This document shows, one piece after another, positions 35,288 to 44,651 of a stretch of DNA of 64,000 nucleotides. Position 1 is the stretch's first letter; the number at the start of each line of letters is the position of its first letter. Source of the stretch: Bacteroidales bacterium. Lineage in GTDB: Bacteria; Bacteroidota; Bacteroidia; Bacteroidales; UBA932. The notes beneath the pieces were generated by a model. The model had not been told where the DNA came from, searched no databases, and was given only the letters and a program-made list of their open reading frames with translations. The translations under genes and the position numbers were made by a program. The stretch spans positions 1 to 64,000 of the forward strand of contig JAFZKT010000086.1 of the NCBI GenBank assembly GCA_017553545.1, in the 5' to 3' direction.

Positions 35288-36661
35288 ATGAAGCATATTA
35301 TCCTTACGGCGGCAGCCCTCCTGCTGTGTTTGAATATGGGAGCCCAGAAGTACAAGGGCGGCCTGGTGGACAAAACCATCGCCGTGGTGGGCGGGGAGGC
35401 CATCCTGCTGTCGGACCTGGAAGCGGAGGTGCAGCAGATGCGCATGAACGGTACGTCCGGAGACCGTGACATGCGCTGCGAACTGCTGGAAAGAATGATG
35501 GAGAGCAAGCTCTTCCTCATGCAGGCCCGCGTGGACTCGCTCAGCGTGAGCGGAGAGATGGTGTCCAACAGCCTCAACCAGCGTCTGGACTGGTTCCGCA
35601 CCCAACTGGGCGGCGACGAAGAAGTGGAAAAATACTTCGGCAAACCCCTCTACAAGCTGCGCGAGGAATGGAAAAAGACCCTGGAGGAGCAGGGCCTCAC
35701 GGAGCAGGCCCGCTATGAGATCGCTTCCAGGACGGCCGATGTAACCCCCTATGATGTCCAGCAATATCTGGAGAATACGGATCCGCAGGACCTTCCCGTG
35801 GTTCCCGTCAAATACCAGCTCAGCCAGGTCTGCATCTATCCGGACCGCGAAGCCGCGGCCATGGCCGTGAAGGAGAAGCTCCTGAGCCTGCGCGAACGCA
35901 TCATGAACGGAGAGAAATTCGCCACGCTGGCCCGCATCTATTCGGAAGATCCCGGCAGCGCCCGTCGCGGCGGGGAACTGGGCCTGGCATCCAAGGGCAT
36001 CTTCTGGCCGGCGTTCTCGGATGCGGCCATGTCCCTGCGCCCCGGCACCGTGTCCCAGATTGTAGAAACCCCCGACGGCTTCCACATCATCGAAGTCATC
36101 GAAAAGAAGGGCGACATGTTCAACGCCCGGCACATCCTTCTGAAGCCGCAGTATACGGCCGATGACCAGACGAAGGCCTTCGCCCGCCTGGACAGCCTGA
36201 AGACACAGATCCAGGAAGGGAACATCACCTTCGACATGGCGGCCCGCTTCTTCTCGGAGGATCCCGCCACCCGCACCAACGGCGGTCAGATGGCGGACCC
36301 TTCCACCGGATCGGCCTACTTCGAAATAGACCAGTTGAAACCGGCGGATTATGCGGCCATCAAGGACCTCAAGCCCGGGGAAATCTCCGAGCCGGTGGCT
36401 TCGCAGGACAACGAGGGCTACCAGCAGGGCCGCAGCGGCAACCTGGTCTATAAAATCATCCGCGTGGACAAGATCGTCCCCGCCCATGCCGCCACCTTCG
36501 AGAACGACTACAACCAAATCCTGGAGAATGTCCGTCAGCAGAAGCAGATTGAGTCCGTGGACAAATTCCTGGAGGAGAAGATAAAGTCCACCTACATAGT
36601 CATCGACCCGCTGTTCAAGGAGTGCGAATTCTCCCGCGAGGCGTGGAATCAGCGAAAATAA
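35288..36661 (+). CDS. Periplasmic peptidyl-prolyl isomerase, SurA type with two parvulin domains
   Basis: 457 residues; cleavable signal (LLLCLNMGAQ). The SurA N-terminal chaperone region includes IAVVGGEAILLSDLEAEV. Two rotamase domains follow: one near residues 175-275 (FATLARIYSEDPGSARRGGELG, then TPDGFHIIEV) and one near 280-400 (FNARHILLKP, RFFSEDPATRTNGGQMA). It folds outer-membrane proteins in the periplasm. It is operonic with the preceding chaperone and the OstA-like gene, whose GTG start directly abuts this stop codon. Confidence 0.9.
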   Translation: MKHIILTAAALLLCLNMGAQKYKGGLVDKTIAVVGGEAILLSDLEAEVQQMRMNGTSGDRDMRCELLERMMESKLFLMQARVDSLSVSGEMVSNSLNQRLDWFRTQLGGDEEVEKYFGKPLYKLREEWKKTLEEQGLTEQARYEIASRTADVTPYDVQQYLENTDPQDLPVVPVKYQLSQVCIYPDREAAAMAVKEKLLSLRERIMNGEKFATLARIYSEDPGSARRGGELGLASKGIFWPAFSDAAMSLRPGTVSQIVETPDGFHIIEVIEKKGDMFNARHILLKPQYTADDQTKAFARLDSLKTQIQEGNITFDMAARFFSEDPATRTNGGQMADPSTGSAYFEIDQLKPADYAAIKDLKPGEISEPVASQDNEGYQQGRSGNLVYKIIRVDKIVPAHAATFENDYNQILENVRQQKQIESVDKFLEEKIKSTYIVIDPLFKECEFSREAWNQRK

Positions 36662-39292
36662 GTGCGCGTCAGACCCCTTCATAGGCTGCTGTTGCTGCTG
36701 CTCCTGACGGCAGTGGCCCTGCCGGTGATTGCGCAGGAGAAAAAGCCGAATAAGGTGGAACTCATCAGCGCCAAGAGCGCCCAGCTGCTGGAAATACACG
36801 GACAGCCGCACCGAAAGGTGGTGGGCCCGGCCAAGTTCCTGCACAACGACACCTATCTGCTGTGCGACACGGCGCTGTGGAACGTGAACACCGGCGTCAT
36901 CGACGCGACGGGACACGTCCGCATCATCCAGAACCAGACCCAGCTGTCCAGCGAAACCCTCCAATACATAGTGGACCAGGACCTGGCCAAATTCCGCGGC
37001 GGCATAGTGCAGCTGGAAGACAAGGAGGGGAGTATCCTCCGCACCCGCTATCTGGACTATAATACCAAGGACTCCGTGGCGGTGTTCCAGGACGGGGCCG
37101 CCATGAAAGACAAGGACGGCGAGGTAATCGAAAGCATCTTCGGCACCTATGACAGCAAGGCCCATCTGTTCGTGTTCAACGACAATGTGAACATGTACAT
37201 GGACACCACCTTCGTCAAAACCAGCCGTCTGGAATACCGGAGTGACCTTTCCACGGCGTGGTTCGGCTGGGGGACGAACATGTGGCAGGACGACAAAATG
37301 CTCAGCGCCAACAACGGGTGGTACAAGAAGGATGAAGAGCTGTTCATGTTCCATGAGGATGTGCACGTACTCACGGAGAAGCAGGAAAGCTGGTCCGACA
37401 GCCTGTATTATTGGCGCGCCCTCAAGAATGCCGACATGCTGGGGCACGTGGAGCTGATGGACACCACACAGAACTTCTATGCCCTCGCCGGAAAGTTCGA
37501 ATACCGGGACTCCCTGGAGCAGATCCGGATGACGCGGGAACCGGCTGTCATGTCCATCGAAGAGAAGAAAGAAGGGCAGCGCGACACCGTTTATGTGGGG
37601 GCCGATGTCCTCCTGTTCCGCAACATCAAACGCTGCGACATCCCCGAAGCCGTAATAAAAGATTCGGAAAAACGGCTTAAGGACATCTCCGGAGATCCGG
37701 TGATGGAATACCGCAAGAAGGCGGCCGAGGCTGCCGCGAAAGCCGCCGAGGAAGCGGCCGCCCAGGACCCCAACCGCCCGCCGCCGGTGCCGCAGACGAA
37801 AAAGGGCGGAAAGCCCGGGAAGGACATGCCGGGGAAGAATGCCCGGAATAAGGAGGCCCCGGACAAGGAGGCCCCGCCCGCTCCACCGCCAGTACGCGAT
37901 ACGCTGGCCGTCAACGACACAATTCCGCCGGTAAGGGATACGCTGCAGACCGCACAGGATACGTTGCCGGCGGCAAGAGACACGCTGCAGACGGCAAGCG
38001 ATACAATCCCGGCAGTTAGAGATTCCTTGCAGGCCGCACAGGATACGCTGCCGGCGGCAAGAGACACCTTGCTGGCGGCGAAGGACACCCTCCCGCCGCC
38101 CCGGGACACCACCAAGGTGGGTTTCGTATGGGGCTCCCGGCGCGTGCGCCTGTTCCGGAACGACATCCAGATGTCCAGCGACTCGCTCGCCTACACGGAC
38201 CTGGATTCGCTGGTGCGCCTCTACCGGGATCCACTGGTGTTCAACGAGGGGAAACGGCAATACGCCGCGGACAGTATTTATATGGCCATCCGGGACAAAC
38301 GGATGCAGAAAGCGCATCTGCTTTCCAACGCCTTCATCACCATCCAGGAAGACCCTGTGAGCTATGACCAGATCCGGGGAACGGAGATGGTGGCCTACTT
38401 CGACTCCACCTCCGCCCTCACCCGTTTTGACGCCCTGGGCGGGGCCGCGTCGCTGTTCTACCTGGAAGAGAACGGTGTGCTGGCCACGGTGAACAAGGTG
38501 GAATCCAAGATGATTTACGCCACATTCGCCGACGGCGACATCGAGCGGATGTACTATTACGAAAGTCCCAAGAACGACGGCTATCCCACCGTGCAGCTGC
38601 CCCAGGAGGATAAGAAGCTGAAAGGCTTCCGCTGGGAGCCTGAGCGAAGACCCTCCGGGCCGCAGGACGTGACTTCGCTGGTGCCGCGCCGGAGCGAACG
38701 GACCGCCTACCTGTCACGCCCCCATGCGGAGTTCAAACAGACGAACCTCTACTTCCCCGGCTACATCAACCAGGTGTACCGCGACATAGCCGTCCGGGAC
38801 TCCCTTAAGGTGGTCCACGAAAGGGAAAAGGCCGCGGCGGATTCCCTGCGGAAAGCCGCCCTGGCAGATTCGCTGGCCGTTCTGCCGGATTCGCTGGCAA
38901 CGCCGGCAGATTCGCTTTTGATGGCGGATTCGCTGAGAACGCAGCTGGCGGATAGCCTGTCTGCAGGTTCGCCTGCGGATTCGCTGGCCGCACAGGCGGA
39001 TTCACTGGCAACGCCGCCCGTCATCAAGGAACTGACGCCCGCGGAGCAGAAAGCTTTGGAGAAAGCGCGGAAAAAGGAAGAAAAGGAGCGGCTGAAGGCC
39101 GAAAAACAGGCTGCCCGTGAGGCCCGCTGGGCCGAACAAGACCGGCGCGACGCGGAGCGGAAGGCGGCCCGGGAGCAGCGAAGGCTGGAACGGGAACGCG
39201 CCCGGAAACTCCGGGCCCTCCGCAAGCTGGAGAAACGCGCCCAGCGGGACAGGGCCCTCTTTGAGAAATATCTAAAACGCTATAAGAAATGA
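36662..39292 (+). CDS. OstA-like LPS-transport protein expanded by low-complexity repeats
   Basis: 876 residues; GTG start immediately after the previous TAA, then a signal peptide ending VIAQ. Residues about 20-340 are a Bacteroidota OstA-like (LptA/LptD N-terminal type) beta-jellyroll: LLCDTALWNVNTGVIDATGHV, LRTRYLDYNTKDSVAVF. Residues about 410-485 are roughly ten seven-residue repeats of the form D-T-L-x-x-A-x, with a 14-residue higher order. A second conserved beta block follows (about 485-690). The tail has nine A-D-S-L repeats (about 715-790) and ends in a long charged Lys/Arg/Glu coiled coil. The core presumably bridges LPS across the periplasm; the repeats are unusual additions. Confidence 0.8.
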   Translation: MRVRPLHRLLLLLLLTAVALPVIAQEKKPNKVELISAKSAQLLEIHGQPHRKVVGPAKFLHNDTYLLCDTALWNVNTGVIDATGHVRIIQNQTQLSSETLQYIVDQDLAKFRGGIVQLEDKEGSILRTRYLDYNTKDSVAVFQDGAAMKDKDGEVIESIFGTYDSKAHLFVFNDNVNMYMDTTFVKTSRLEYRSDLSTAWFGWGTNMWQDDKMLSANNGWYKKDEELFMFHEDVHVLTEKQESWSDSLYYWRALKNADMLGHVELMDTTQNFYALAGKFEYRDSLEQIRMTREPAVMSIEEKKEGQRDTVYVGADVLLFRNIKRCDIPEAVIKDSEKRLKDISGDPVMEYRKKAAEAAAKAAEEAAAQDPNRPPPVPQTKKGGKPGKDMPGKNARNKEAPDKEAPPAPPPVRDTLAVNDTIPPVRDTLQTAQDTLPAARDTLQTASDTIPAVRDSLQAAQDTLPAARDTLLAAKDTLPPPRDTTKVGFVWGSRRVRLFRNDIQMSSDSLAYTDLDSLVRLYRDPLVFNEGKRQYAADSIYMAIRDKRMQKAHLLSNAFITIQEDPVSYDQIRGTEMVAYFDSTSALTRFDALGGAASLFYLEENGVLATVNKVESKMIYATFADGDIERMYYYESPKNDGYPTVQLPQEDKKLKGFRWEPERRPSGPQDVTSLVPRRSERTAYLSRPHAEFKQTNLYFPGYINQVYRDIAVRDSLKVVHEREKAAADSLRKAALADSLAVLPDSLATPADSLLMADSLRTQLADSLSAGSPADSLAAQADSLATPPVIKELTPAEQKALEKARKKEEKERLKAEKQAAREARWAEQDRRDAERKAAREQRRLERERARKLRALRKLEKRAQRDRALFEKYLKRYKK
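37891..38116 (+). repeat. 21-bp coding repeats (DTLxxAx heptads) in the OstA-like gene
   Basis: About ten in-frame units of 21 bp; pairs such as DTLQTAQDTLPAAR recur with near-identical DNA, indicating expansion by slippage or recombination. Confidence 0.85.
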
Positions 39293-40317
39293 AAAAGACA
39301 GTACTGGTTTCCGGCGGTGCCGGGTTCATCGGCAGTCATGTGACTGTGGAACTCCTCGAGGCAGGCTACGATGTGGTAGTGGCCGACAACTTCTCCAACT
39401 GCGACCACAGCGGTTACGAAGGCGTGAAGAAGATCACGGGCCGCGAAGACCTCCCCCTGGTGGAAATGGACTTCTGCGACGCCGCAGCCGTGAAGGCGCT
39501 CTTCGCCAAATACCCCATCGACGCCGTCATCCACTTCGCCGCCTTCAAGGCCGTGGGTGAATCGGTGGAGAAGCCTCTGATGTACTACAAGAACAACCTG
39601 GTGAGCTTCATGAACGTGCTGGAGGCGGCCCAGGAGAAAGGCGGGGTGAACGTACTGTTCTCTTCATCGGCCACCGTCTATGGTGAACCGGATGCCGTTC
39701 CCGTGACCGAAGCAACGCCCCGTAAGCCCGCCACCTCGCCCTACGGCAACACCAAAACCATGTGCGAGGACATCCTTCAGGACACCGTGAAGGCTTCCGG
39801 CGGAAAGCTCCGGGGCATTCTGCTGCGCTACTTCACCCCCATCGGCGCGCATCCGTCGGCCCTCATCGGCGAACTCCCCCGCGGCGTTCCCAACAACCTG
39901 GTTCCCTTCATCACCCAGACTGCCATCGGCAAACGCGAATGCCTGAACGTTTTCGGCAACGACTATCCCACCCCGGACGGCACCTGCCAGCGGGATTTCA
40001 TCGACATCGTGGACCTGGCCCGTGCGCACGTTTTCGCCGTCACGCGGATGATTAAGGGCGAGATGAAGCAGCCCTGCGAGGTCTTCAACGTGGGCACCGG
40101 CCGCCCCCTGAGCGTGATGGAACTGGTGAACGCCTTCGAGAAAGTGAACGGCGTGAAGGTGCCGCACAAGTTCGCCCCGCGCCGCGCCGGCGACATCACC
40201 GCCATCTGGGCGGACCCCACCAAGGCCAACACCGAAATGGGCTGGAAAGCCACCCGCACCATCGAGGAAACCCTCAAGGCCGCCTGGGCCTGGGAGTGCC
40301 ACCTCGCGGGGAAATAG
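39289..40317 (+). CDS. galE: UDP-glucose 4-epimerase
   Basis: 342 residues. Short-chain dehydrogenase epimerase with the NAD-binding GGAGFIGSH at residues 8-16, catalytic FSSSATVYG, the Y-x-x-x-K pair Tyr152/Lys156 (SPYGNTK) and the family RYFTPIGAHPS segment. It interconverts UDP-glucose and UDP-galactose for envelope polysaccharides. It overlaps the OstA-like gene by 4 bp (ATGA), tying sugar-nucleotide supply to the envelope operon. A terminator follows at 40336. Confidence 0.95.
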   Translation: MKKTVLVSGGAGFIGSHVTVELLEAGYDVVVADNFSNCDHSGYEGVKKITGREDLPLVEMDFCDAAAVKALFAKYPIDAVIHFAAFKAVGESVEKPLMYYKNNLVSFMNVLEAAQEKGGVNVLFSSSATVYGEPDAVPVTEATPRKPATSPYGNTKTMCEDILQDTVKASGGKLRGILLRYFTPIGAHPSALIGELPRGVPNNLVPFITQTAIGKRECLNVFGNDYPTPDGTCQRDFIDIVDLARAHVFAVTRMIKGEMKQPCEVFNVGTGRPLSVMELVNAFEKVNGVKVPHKFAPRRAGDITAIWADPTKANTEMGWKATRTIEETLKAAWAWECHLAGK

Positions 40318-40335
40318 GAATCTATGGCAAGCACA

Positions 40336-40365
40336 AGAAAAGGCCACAGCGATGTGACCTTTTCT
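40336..40365. terminator. Bidirectional terminator between galE and the Bro-N gene
   Basis: 12-bp arms (40336-40347 and 40354-40365) with one mismatch; the A-rich and T-rich ends of the stem let it serve both convergent genes. Confidence 0.7.
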
Positions 40366-40369
40366 GTGT

Positions 40370-41245
40370 TTATTGCCCTTCGCCCTTTTGCTCATCCGGA
40401 AATGGAATTTCCTCCGGCGACTTGATATAGTCAATCGCTTTCTCCGATGATACTACGCTATGGCCTATACGCTTTTCGAAGTCTTCTCTGGCGGTTTTTG
40501 CAACTTCAGCGCCCTCTTTTGCTATAGATGCATTCTCCGACAAGCCTTCCGGATTACGGGCTTTATTCAGTTCTGTCGCCGATTCTTCTGCAAGAGCATT
40601 CAACAGCAACTCCATATTAGTCATATTATCCCGGAGATTCTCTTTGGTTAGGCCTTTATAATTCTTGTACTCGCGAGTTGTCAGGCCGCTCCATGTTTTA
40701 GACATCAGGTCTGTTAAGAAGGCGAAATCTATTTCCCGAGTGACTCCACCTCGTTTCCATTCGTCCGTAAGTCCTTTGCGGATTTCAATGGTCTTGATGC
40801 GACGGGTAATCCACGCTTCCGAATACCCAAGCCTACGATAATCAGCCACAGCCTGGTCTATACTGCGCTCTGGGTCAATCGCCTGATTTATGCGCTCGGT
40901 GGCAACCTGAGCCATCCAGATCTTAATGGGCTCAGCCTTCTTGGATGGGATAGACTGAATGATTCGGAGCATCCCCTGCATGTCCGCGACATCTGTATTA
41001 TACCTTTTCCCATCTTTAGGTGATACCATTTTCAGTTGGAGACAATTTGTCACCAACTCATTCCCTTCAGCGATAAGCCTCTCTTTTAGTTTGCTCCAAT
41101 ACTTTCTAGCAGTATCATAATCCTTACTATCAGCAAGGATACCACACACATCTACAATGGAGAAGAACCATTCCTGCTTCTCTTCGTCCCACGCTGTCCG
41201 AACTTTCTTATTCTCGAACAATTGTATCTTTTCAAATTCAGACAT
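40370..41245 (-). CDS. Bro-N domain protein (phage antirepressor or DinD-like)
   Basis: 291 residues from ATG 41245 (MSEFEKIQLFENKKVRT); upstream in-frame codons would run into the promoter. Residues about 5-105 are a Bro-N domain (FFSIVDVCGILADSKDYDTARKYW, then LLRIIQSI-like helices). The remaining helical region (IDQAVADYRRLGYSEAWITRRIK, then GLTKENLRDNMTNMEL) is the common Bacteroidales extension. Related proteins are prophage antirepressors or DNA-damage-inducible proteins; no phage genes are adjacent. The gene is AT-richer than galE and has its own promoter with a palindrome. Confidence 0.85.
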   Translation of the reverse strand: MSEFEKIQLFENKKVRTAWDEEKQEWFFSIVDVCGILADSKDYDTARKYWSKLKERLIAEGNELVTNCLQLKMVSPKDGKRYNTDVADMQGMLRIIQSIPSKKAEPIKIWMAQVATERINQAIDPERSIDQAVADYRRLGYSEAWITRRIKTIEIRKGLTDEWKRGGVTREIDFAFLTDLMSKTWSGLTTREYKNYKGLTKENLRDNMTNMELLLNALAEESATELNKARNPEGLSENASIAKEGAEVAKTAREDFEKRIGHSVVSSEKAIDYIKSPEEIPFPDEQKGEGQ

Positions 41246-41262
41246 AATCTCGTCGTTTCCCA

Positions 41263-41270
41263 CAAAGATA
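41263..41270 (-). promoter_or_regulatory. -7 box for the Bro-N gene
   Basis: TATCTTTG on the minus strand, 17 nt before the ATG at 41245. Confidence 0.65.
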
Positions 41271-41290
41271 ATCCAAATGGGGGGCGATTG

Positions 41291-41319
41291 CAAATTTTGG
41301 CAAGCTTGCCAGAATTTGG
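41291..41319. promoter_or_regulatory. 29-bp near-perfect palindrome over the -33 region of the Bro-N promoter
   Basis: The core GGCAAGCTTGCC (41299-41310) is a perfect palindrome, extended by CAAATT and AATTTG arms. It lies about 25-50 bp upstream of the -7 box at 41263-41270, where a repressor would block polymerase. It may be an operator for the Bro-N protein itself. I see nothing else in the remainder of 41320-41586. Confidence 0.5.
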
Positions 41320-41586
41320 AAATGTCAAAAGAAATACAGTGGGAAGGTGGAGGCCTGTCCTTTCAAGGTTTACAGTGTTCCGTAAATGAGTATCCCTCCC
41401 GAAAAGGTGGCGTCAAATTTGTGTCTGGGCTCTGGTCTGCAATTTAAAAAAACGCTCAACAATATCCTACTACTATAAGATAACTACGACTGACATCCCA
41501 CTGATGCCATTCGTAATCTCACTTTGTCCCCACGTACTTCTTCATATGCTTACCCTTCATGGGCCAAGTGCCAGAAGCAATACCAT

Positions 41587-42492
41587 CTACCAGTTCATCA
41601 CATATCGAGTCTTAACCCCAAGGTATGTACACTTAGAGTCAGGATACAATGGATTAAGTCCTATACAGAATTCAATATCCATTAGGTCATGACCTATTGA
41701 CGGGACGCCGGACCATCCCATTACAAGGCCTATCACAGTTTGTTTTCCCAGGTCGGAATACTTTCCCTTTTCATAAAGACTCCCGTTTTTATAAACATCT
41801 ATCCGCTGCCTGTCAATTACTGGGATAATAATATTAAAACCCGCAAAAATGGAACTGTTCGCCTTTGTTTCCGTCTTTGGTGATATTAGGCTTTTGTACG
41901 ACCAATGGACCACGGCATAGGGTTGAATAGATAGCCATTGTGCAACCGCTTTTGAATAAAAGCTGGCAGATCCTATTGAATAAGGGCTCTCGGAAGCCCA
42001 CCACCAACTCATGGACACATCAGCTCCATATCGAAAAAACATAGGGTGTAAGATGTTTTCTTGAGCCGAAAGCCGTAAAAAGCGCCATAGTCCGACCGAG
42101 AACCCGTAATACTTCTCTCCTCCACCATCTCCACCTTCTTCTGGCCTGTCAAAAGCAAGAGAGAAGCCTGTAGATTTGGGGCGGAAGAAAAGATTCCCTT
42201 CCCCTTGCGTGTCTGCCGTCGGTTCAATCGTCGTGGCGACAGATGCTGTTCCCATCCAGACCTCACCACTCGCATATCGGATGGTCTGCACGTCGCTTTT
42301 TTCTATTGTCATTTCAGGACCTTCTTCTGCACCAAAAAGCCGATAACGGAAACTAACGTCATCATTTGAAAGCACGACTGCCCTGATTATTGCATTGTCT
42401 TTTGTTAAAATAACATCCTGTGCCATGGCATGGCCAAATGCCAGAAAAGAAAAAACAATAATGGAGAATAAGACCTTTACTTGACGTCTCAT
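41587..42492 (-). CDS. Secreted protein with N-terminal strand-repeat domain and barrel-like C-terminus
   Basis: 301 residues; cleavable signal ending AMAQ. Residues about 25-75 (DVILTKDNAIIRAVVLSNDDV, then SDVQTIRYASGE) form a small beta domain shared with the next gene upstream and common in Bacteroidota envelope proteins. The C-terminal 200 residues alternate aromatic and polar residues (FSVGLWRFLRL, YAVVHWSYKS) and end in VMNW, suggesting an outer-membrane barrel or barrel-associated domain. It is the last gene of a five-gene AT-rich operon (gap of 5 bp to the preceding gene). Confidence 0.7.
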   Translation of the reverse strand: MRRQVKVLFSIIVFSFLAFGHAMAQDVILTKDNAIIRAVVLSNDDVSFRYRLFGAEEGPEMTIEKSDVQTIRYASGEVWMGTASVATTIEPTADTQGEGNLFFRPKSTGFSLAFDRPEEGGDGGGEKYYGFSVGLWRFLRLSAQENILHPMFFRYGADVSMSWWWASESPYSIGSASFYSKAVAQWLSIQPYAVVHWSYKSLISPKTETKANSSIFAGFNIIIPVIDRQRIDVYKNGSLYEKGKYSDLGKQTVIGLVMGWSGVPSIGHDLMDIEFCIGLNPLYPDSKCTYLGVKTRYVMNW

Positions 42493-42497
42493 GGCTC

Positions 42498-43205
42498 TTA
42501 AAAGTTATAAGTTAAACCAAACCCTCCTGATTTGGTTGCCCCAATGGATATATTGGCTGCATAACCATTGTTTATATTATATGTCTTGCATAGTTTCTGG
42601 GCGCTGCTGCCGCCAAAAATCCAGCACCCAAGCCCAACCCAACACACCACGATAGACGTTCCCATTAAAATCGCAAATGCCATAAAAGCTCCGCTCTTCT
42701 CATCAATGCTAAGAGCCCCCAGACCTCCCACGCCAAAACCGATAGATGACCCCAGGAGAATCCATTTCCCAGCATTTGCAGTGTTTCTTTTTGAAATGGC
42801 CTTTTTGAAATCATCTTCTCCCAATACTGCCCGAAGCGTATTATCATCCAAGACCTCATTCCCCGAACAATACTTCCCCCGTTTAAAAGCCAATTCCATG
42901 GTTTCTCGAATAATAACCGGACCACCAGAATCAGATGTGTTCCCGGAAAAAGTCTGCTCAAAACCGGATGCATAATTGATTTTAATGAGCATACTTGAAT
43001 CAATGCTCTTTTTGATTTCGCCCTCGGGATAATCCACATAGGTGACACTTGTTCCATCAATACTGACCACCTTTGCCATGATAATCTCATGTTGCTTTGT
43101 GACCAGAATATCTTGCGCCGAGAGTTTTTCTCCCAACAAAAGGGACATCGCTACTAGGAAAAAGGCGCGGAGATTGCCCCAGAAGCGTTTCTCTATAGTA
43201 TACAT
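42498..43205 (-). CDS. Envelope protein with the same N-terminal domain and one transmembrane region
   Basis: 235 residues from ATG 43205 (a TTG two codons upstream is less likely). The signal is long, ending KLSAQ. Residues about 32-90 (DILVTKQHEIIMAKVVSIDGT, then MLIKINYASG) are a paralogue of the domain in the downstream gene. A hydrophobic Gly-rich segment (about 145-200, WILLGSSIGFGVGGLG, then MGTSIVVCWVGLG) follows, with a short C-terminal tail. Function unknown. It starts 13 bp after the FISUMP lipoprotein gene. Confidence 0.7.
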   Translation of the reverse strand: MYTIEKRFWGNLRAFFLVAMSLLLGEKLSAQDILVTKQHEIIMAKVVSIDGTSVTYVDYPEGEIKKSIDSSMLIKINYASGFEQTFSGNTSDSGGPVIIRETMELAFKRGKYCSGNEVLDDNTLRAVLGEDDFKKAISKRNTANAGKWILLGSSIGFGVGGLGALSIDEKSGAFMAFAILMGTSIVVCWVGLGCWIFGGSSAQKLCKTYNINNGYAANISIGATKSGGFGLTYNF

Positions 43206-43218
43206 GATCAATAATGAT

Positions 43219-43896
43219 TTATCGGCATTCCGAGTAAACCGGGCGAATATGCGCCCTACTATACCTCGGGGACATCCCAGAGAAGCAGTCTAGCACCCCA
43301 GGGAATTCCAGTACCCAACAAATGGAAACAGTACTGTAGTCATCGCTTTGATTTGCTCTTATATTTGCTCCCCACATAGTATTGAAGTTGTAGTGATCGA
43401 GAAAATAGAGTTCTTGTCCATTGATTTTGCTTGTCAGTTTTACCCCGACCACATTGCCTTCCTGCCATCGTTCATGGGTACAGTAAAACAACAATTCGTT
43501 CCACTCTGCATATGTCGGGATTCTCCAGCCTTCTCCCAGTAGAACCGTTGCAGCATCATCCTCTGGATCGAGGGCCCTTTTTTTGTCCGAGCTGTTGTAT
43601 TTTGTGTATTCCTCTGAACTGGAAGAGTAAAACCGATACCGGGTTTCATCATCATTGTTAGACGTGTTGACTTCTCCCCATTTATATACATTCCCGGTTT
43701 GCTTGGTATTTGATGCACCTAGATTATATGTCGCCCAGGCGACAGAAACGCCCATGTCTACAACCCCATCAGGAAGGTTTTCCGGGTCAAACTTTTTTAC
43801 TATCACATCTTTCTTCTCTTCACTCTTGCCAAGTCCATCAGAGCATGAAATGACGGTTAGGGACAACCCCGCCAGGATAATGAATAACTTTTTCAT
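43219..43896 (-). CDS. FISUMP-type lipoprotein
   Basis: 225 residues; lipobox VISC followed by SDGLGKSEEKKD. Almost the entire mature protein is one FISUMP-type domain: DMGVSVAWATYNLGA, VYKWGEVN, RALDPEDDAATVLLGEGWRIPTYAEWNEL and the terminal AHIRPVYSE. It is probably surface-exposed, with unknown ligand. Middle gene of the 46.5-41.6 kb operon. Confidence 0.8.
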   Translation of the reverse strand: MKKLFIILAGLSLTVISCSDGLGKSEEKKDVIVKKFDPENLPDGVVDMGVSVAWATYNLGASNTKQTGNVYKWGEVNTSNNDDETRYRFYSSSSEEYTKYNSSDKKRALDPEDDAATVLLGEGWRIPTYAEWNELLFYCTHERWQEGNVVGVKLTSKINGQELYFLDHYNFNTMWGANIRANQSDDYSTVSICWVLEFPGVLDCFSGMSPRYSRAHIRPVYSECR

Positions 43897-43949
43897 AAAC
43901 TTAAATATTGTTGATTACTTTTTAAGGACGCGTGTAACAACGCTGCTGC

Positions 43950-44651
43950 TCAAAACAAATCAAGGACTGGGCGAACGGAAAACCCATTATATCGCCAATC
44001 GGAGCGCAATCTATTATTCCTGATAGCGCATCCTTGTCTGGGGGAAGATCTATATAATGAAGAGGCCCAATAATCGCAAACGTGTCCTTTTTCGTGATAA
44101 CTCGAGCTGTCATATCGATGTCCTGCCTTGGGGAGGAAGATAGAATTCCCGTTTGGCGCGGTTATCATAATACCGGGGACACCATTTAATGATGTGCTGT
44201 TCCACATGCAACAATCAATCAATTCTTGCCACTCCTCCGAGGTTGGCATTCTCCAACATCCACCCCATTGGACATGCGCGGCATCATCCTCCTCTTCAAG
44301 GATGAATAAATTATCCTCACCGTCATATTTCCTATAATCGTCGGTCCATAAAGAATAGTTTGACCAATAAAATGGCCCTTTGGTCTGTGTCTCTCCCCAT
44401 GCGTAATACTCCCCATAATCTTCGGGGGAAACAGCTCCAAGATTACACGATGCCCAGTCTACACTAAGGCCCAAATCTACGGCCTCATGACCATTAAGGG
44501 GGTTATAGTCCTTCCCCTCCGTGATTAAGCCATATTGGCTTTTATCAATGACTACAACATTGGACGCGTTATTGTTCTCATCCTTGGAGCATGAAAAAAA
44601 GCATAAGGGGATAATCAAGCCCACTACTATTATTTGACAAATGTATCTCAT
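43950..44651 (-). CDS. FISUMP-type lipoprotein
   Basis: 233 residues from ATG 44651, which overlaps the upstream stop as ATGA and puts the lipobox (FFSC followed by SKDENNN) at the usual distance; a start five codons earlier is possible. The FISUMP domain is complete: DLGLSVDWASCNLGAV, YYAWGETQTKGPFYW, EEDDAAHVQWGGCWRMPTSEEWQEL, IFLPKAGHR, NGFSVRPV. It is a paralogue of the following gene, suggesting local duplication. Confidence 0.85.
   Translation of the reverse strand: MRYICQIIVVGLIIPLCFFSCSKDENNNASNVVVIDKSQYGLITEGKDYNPLNGHEAVDLGLSVDWASCNLGAVSPEDYGEYYAWGETQTKGPFYWSNYSLWTDDYRKYDGEDNLFILEEEDDAAHVQWGGCWRMPTSEEWQELIDCCMWNSTSLNGVPGIMITAPNGNSIFLPKAGHRYDSSSYHEKGHVCDYWASSLYRSSPRQGCAIRNNRLRSDWRYNGFSVRPVLDLF

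Noticed and set aside
35066..38317. 1083-codon minus-strand ORF antisense to the SurA/OstA genes
   Set aside because: Composition and motifs show it to be the shadow of the chaperone and OstA-like genes.
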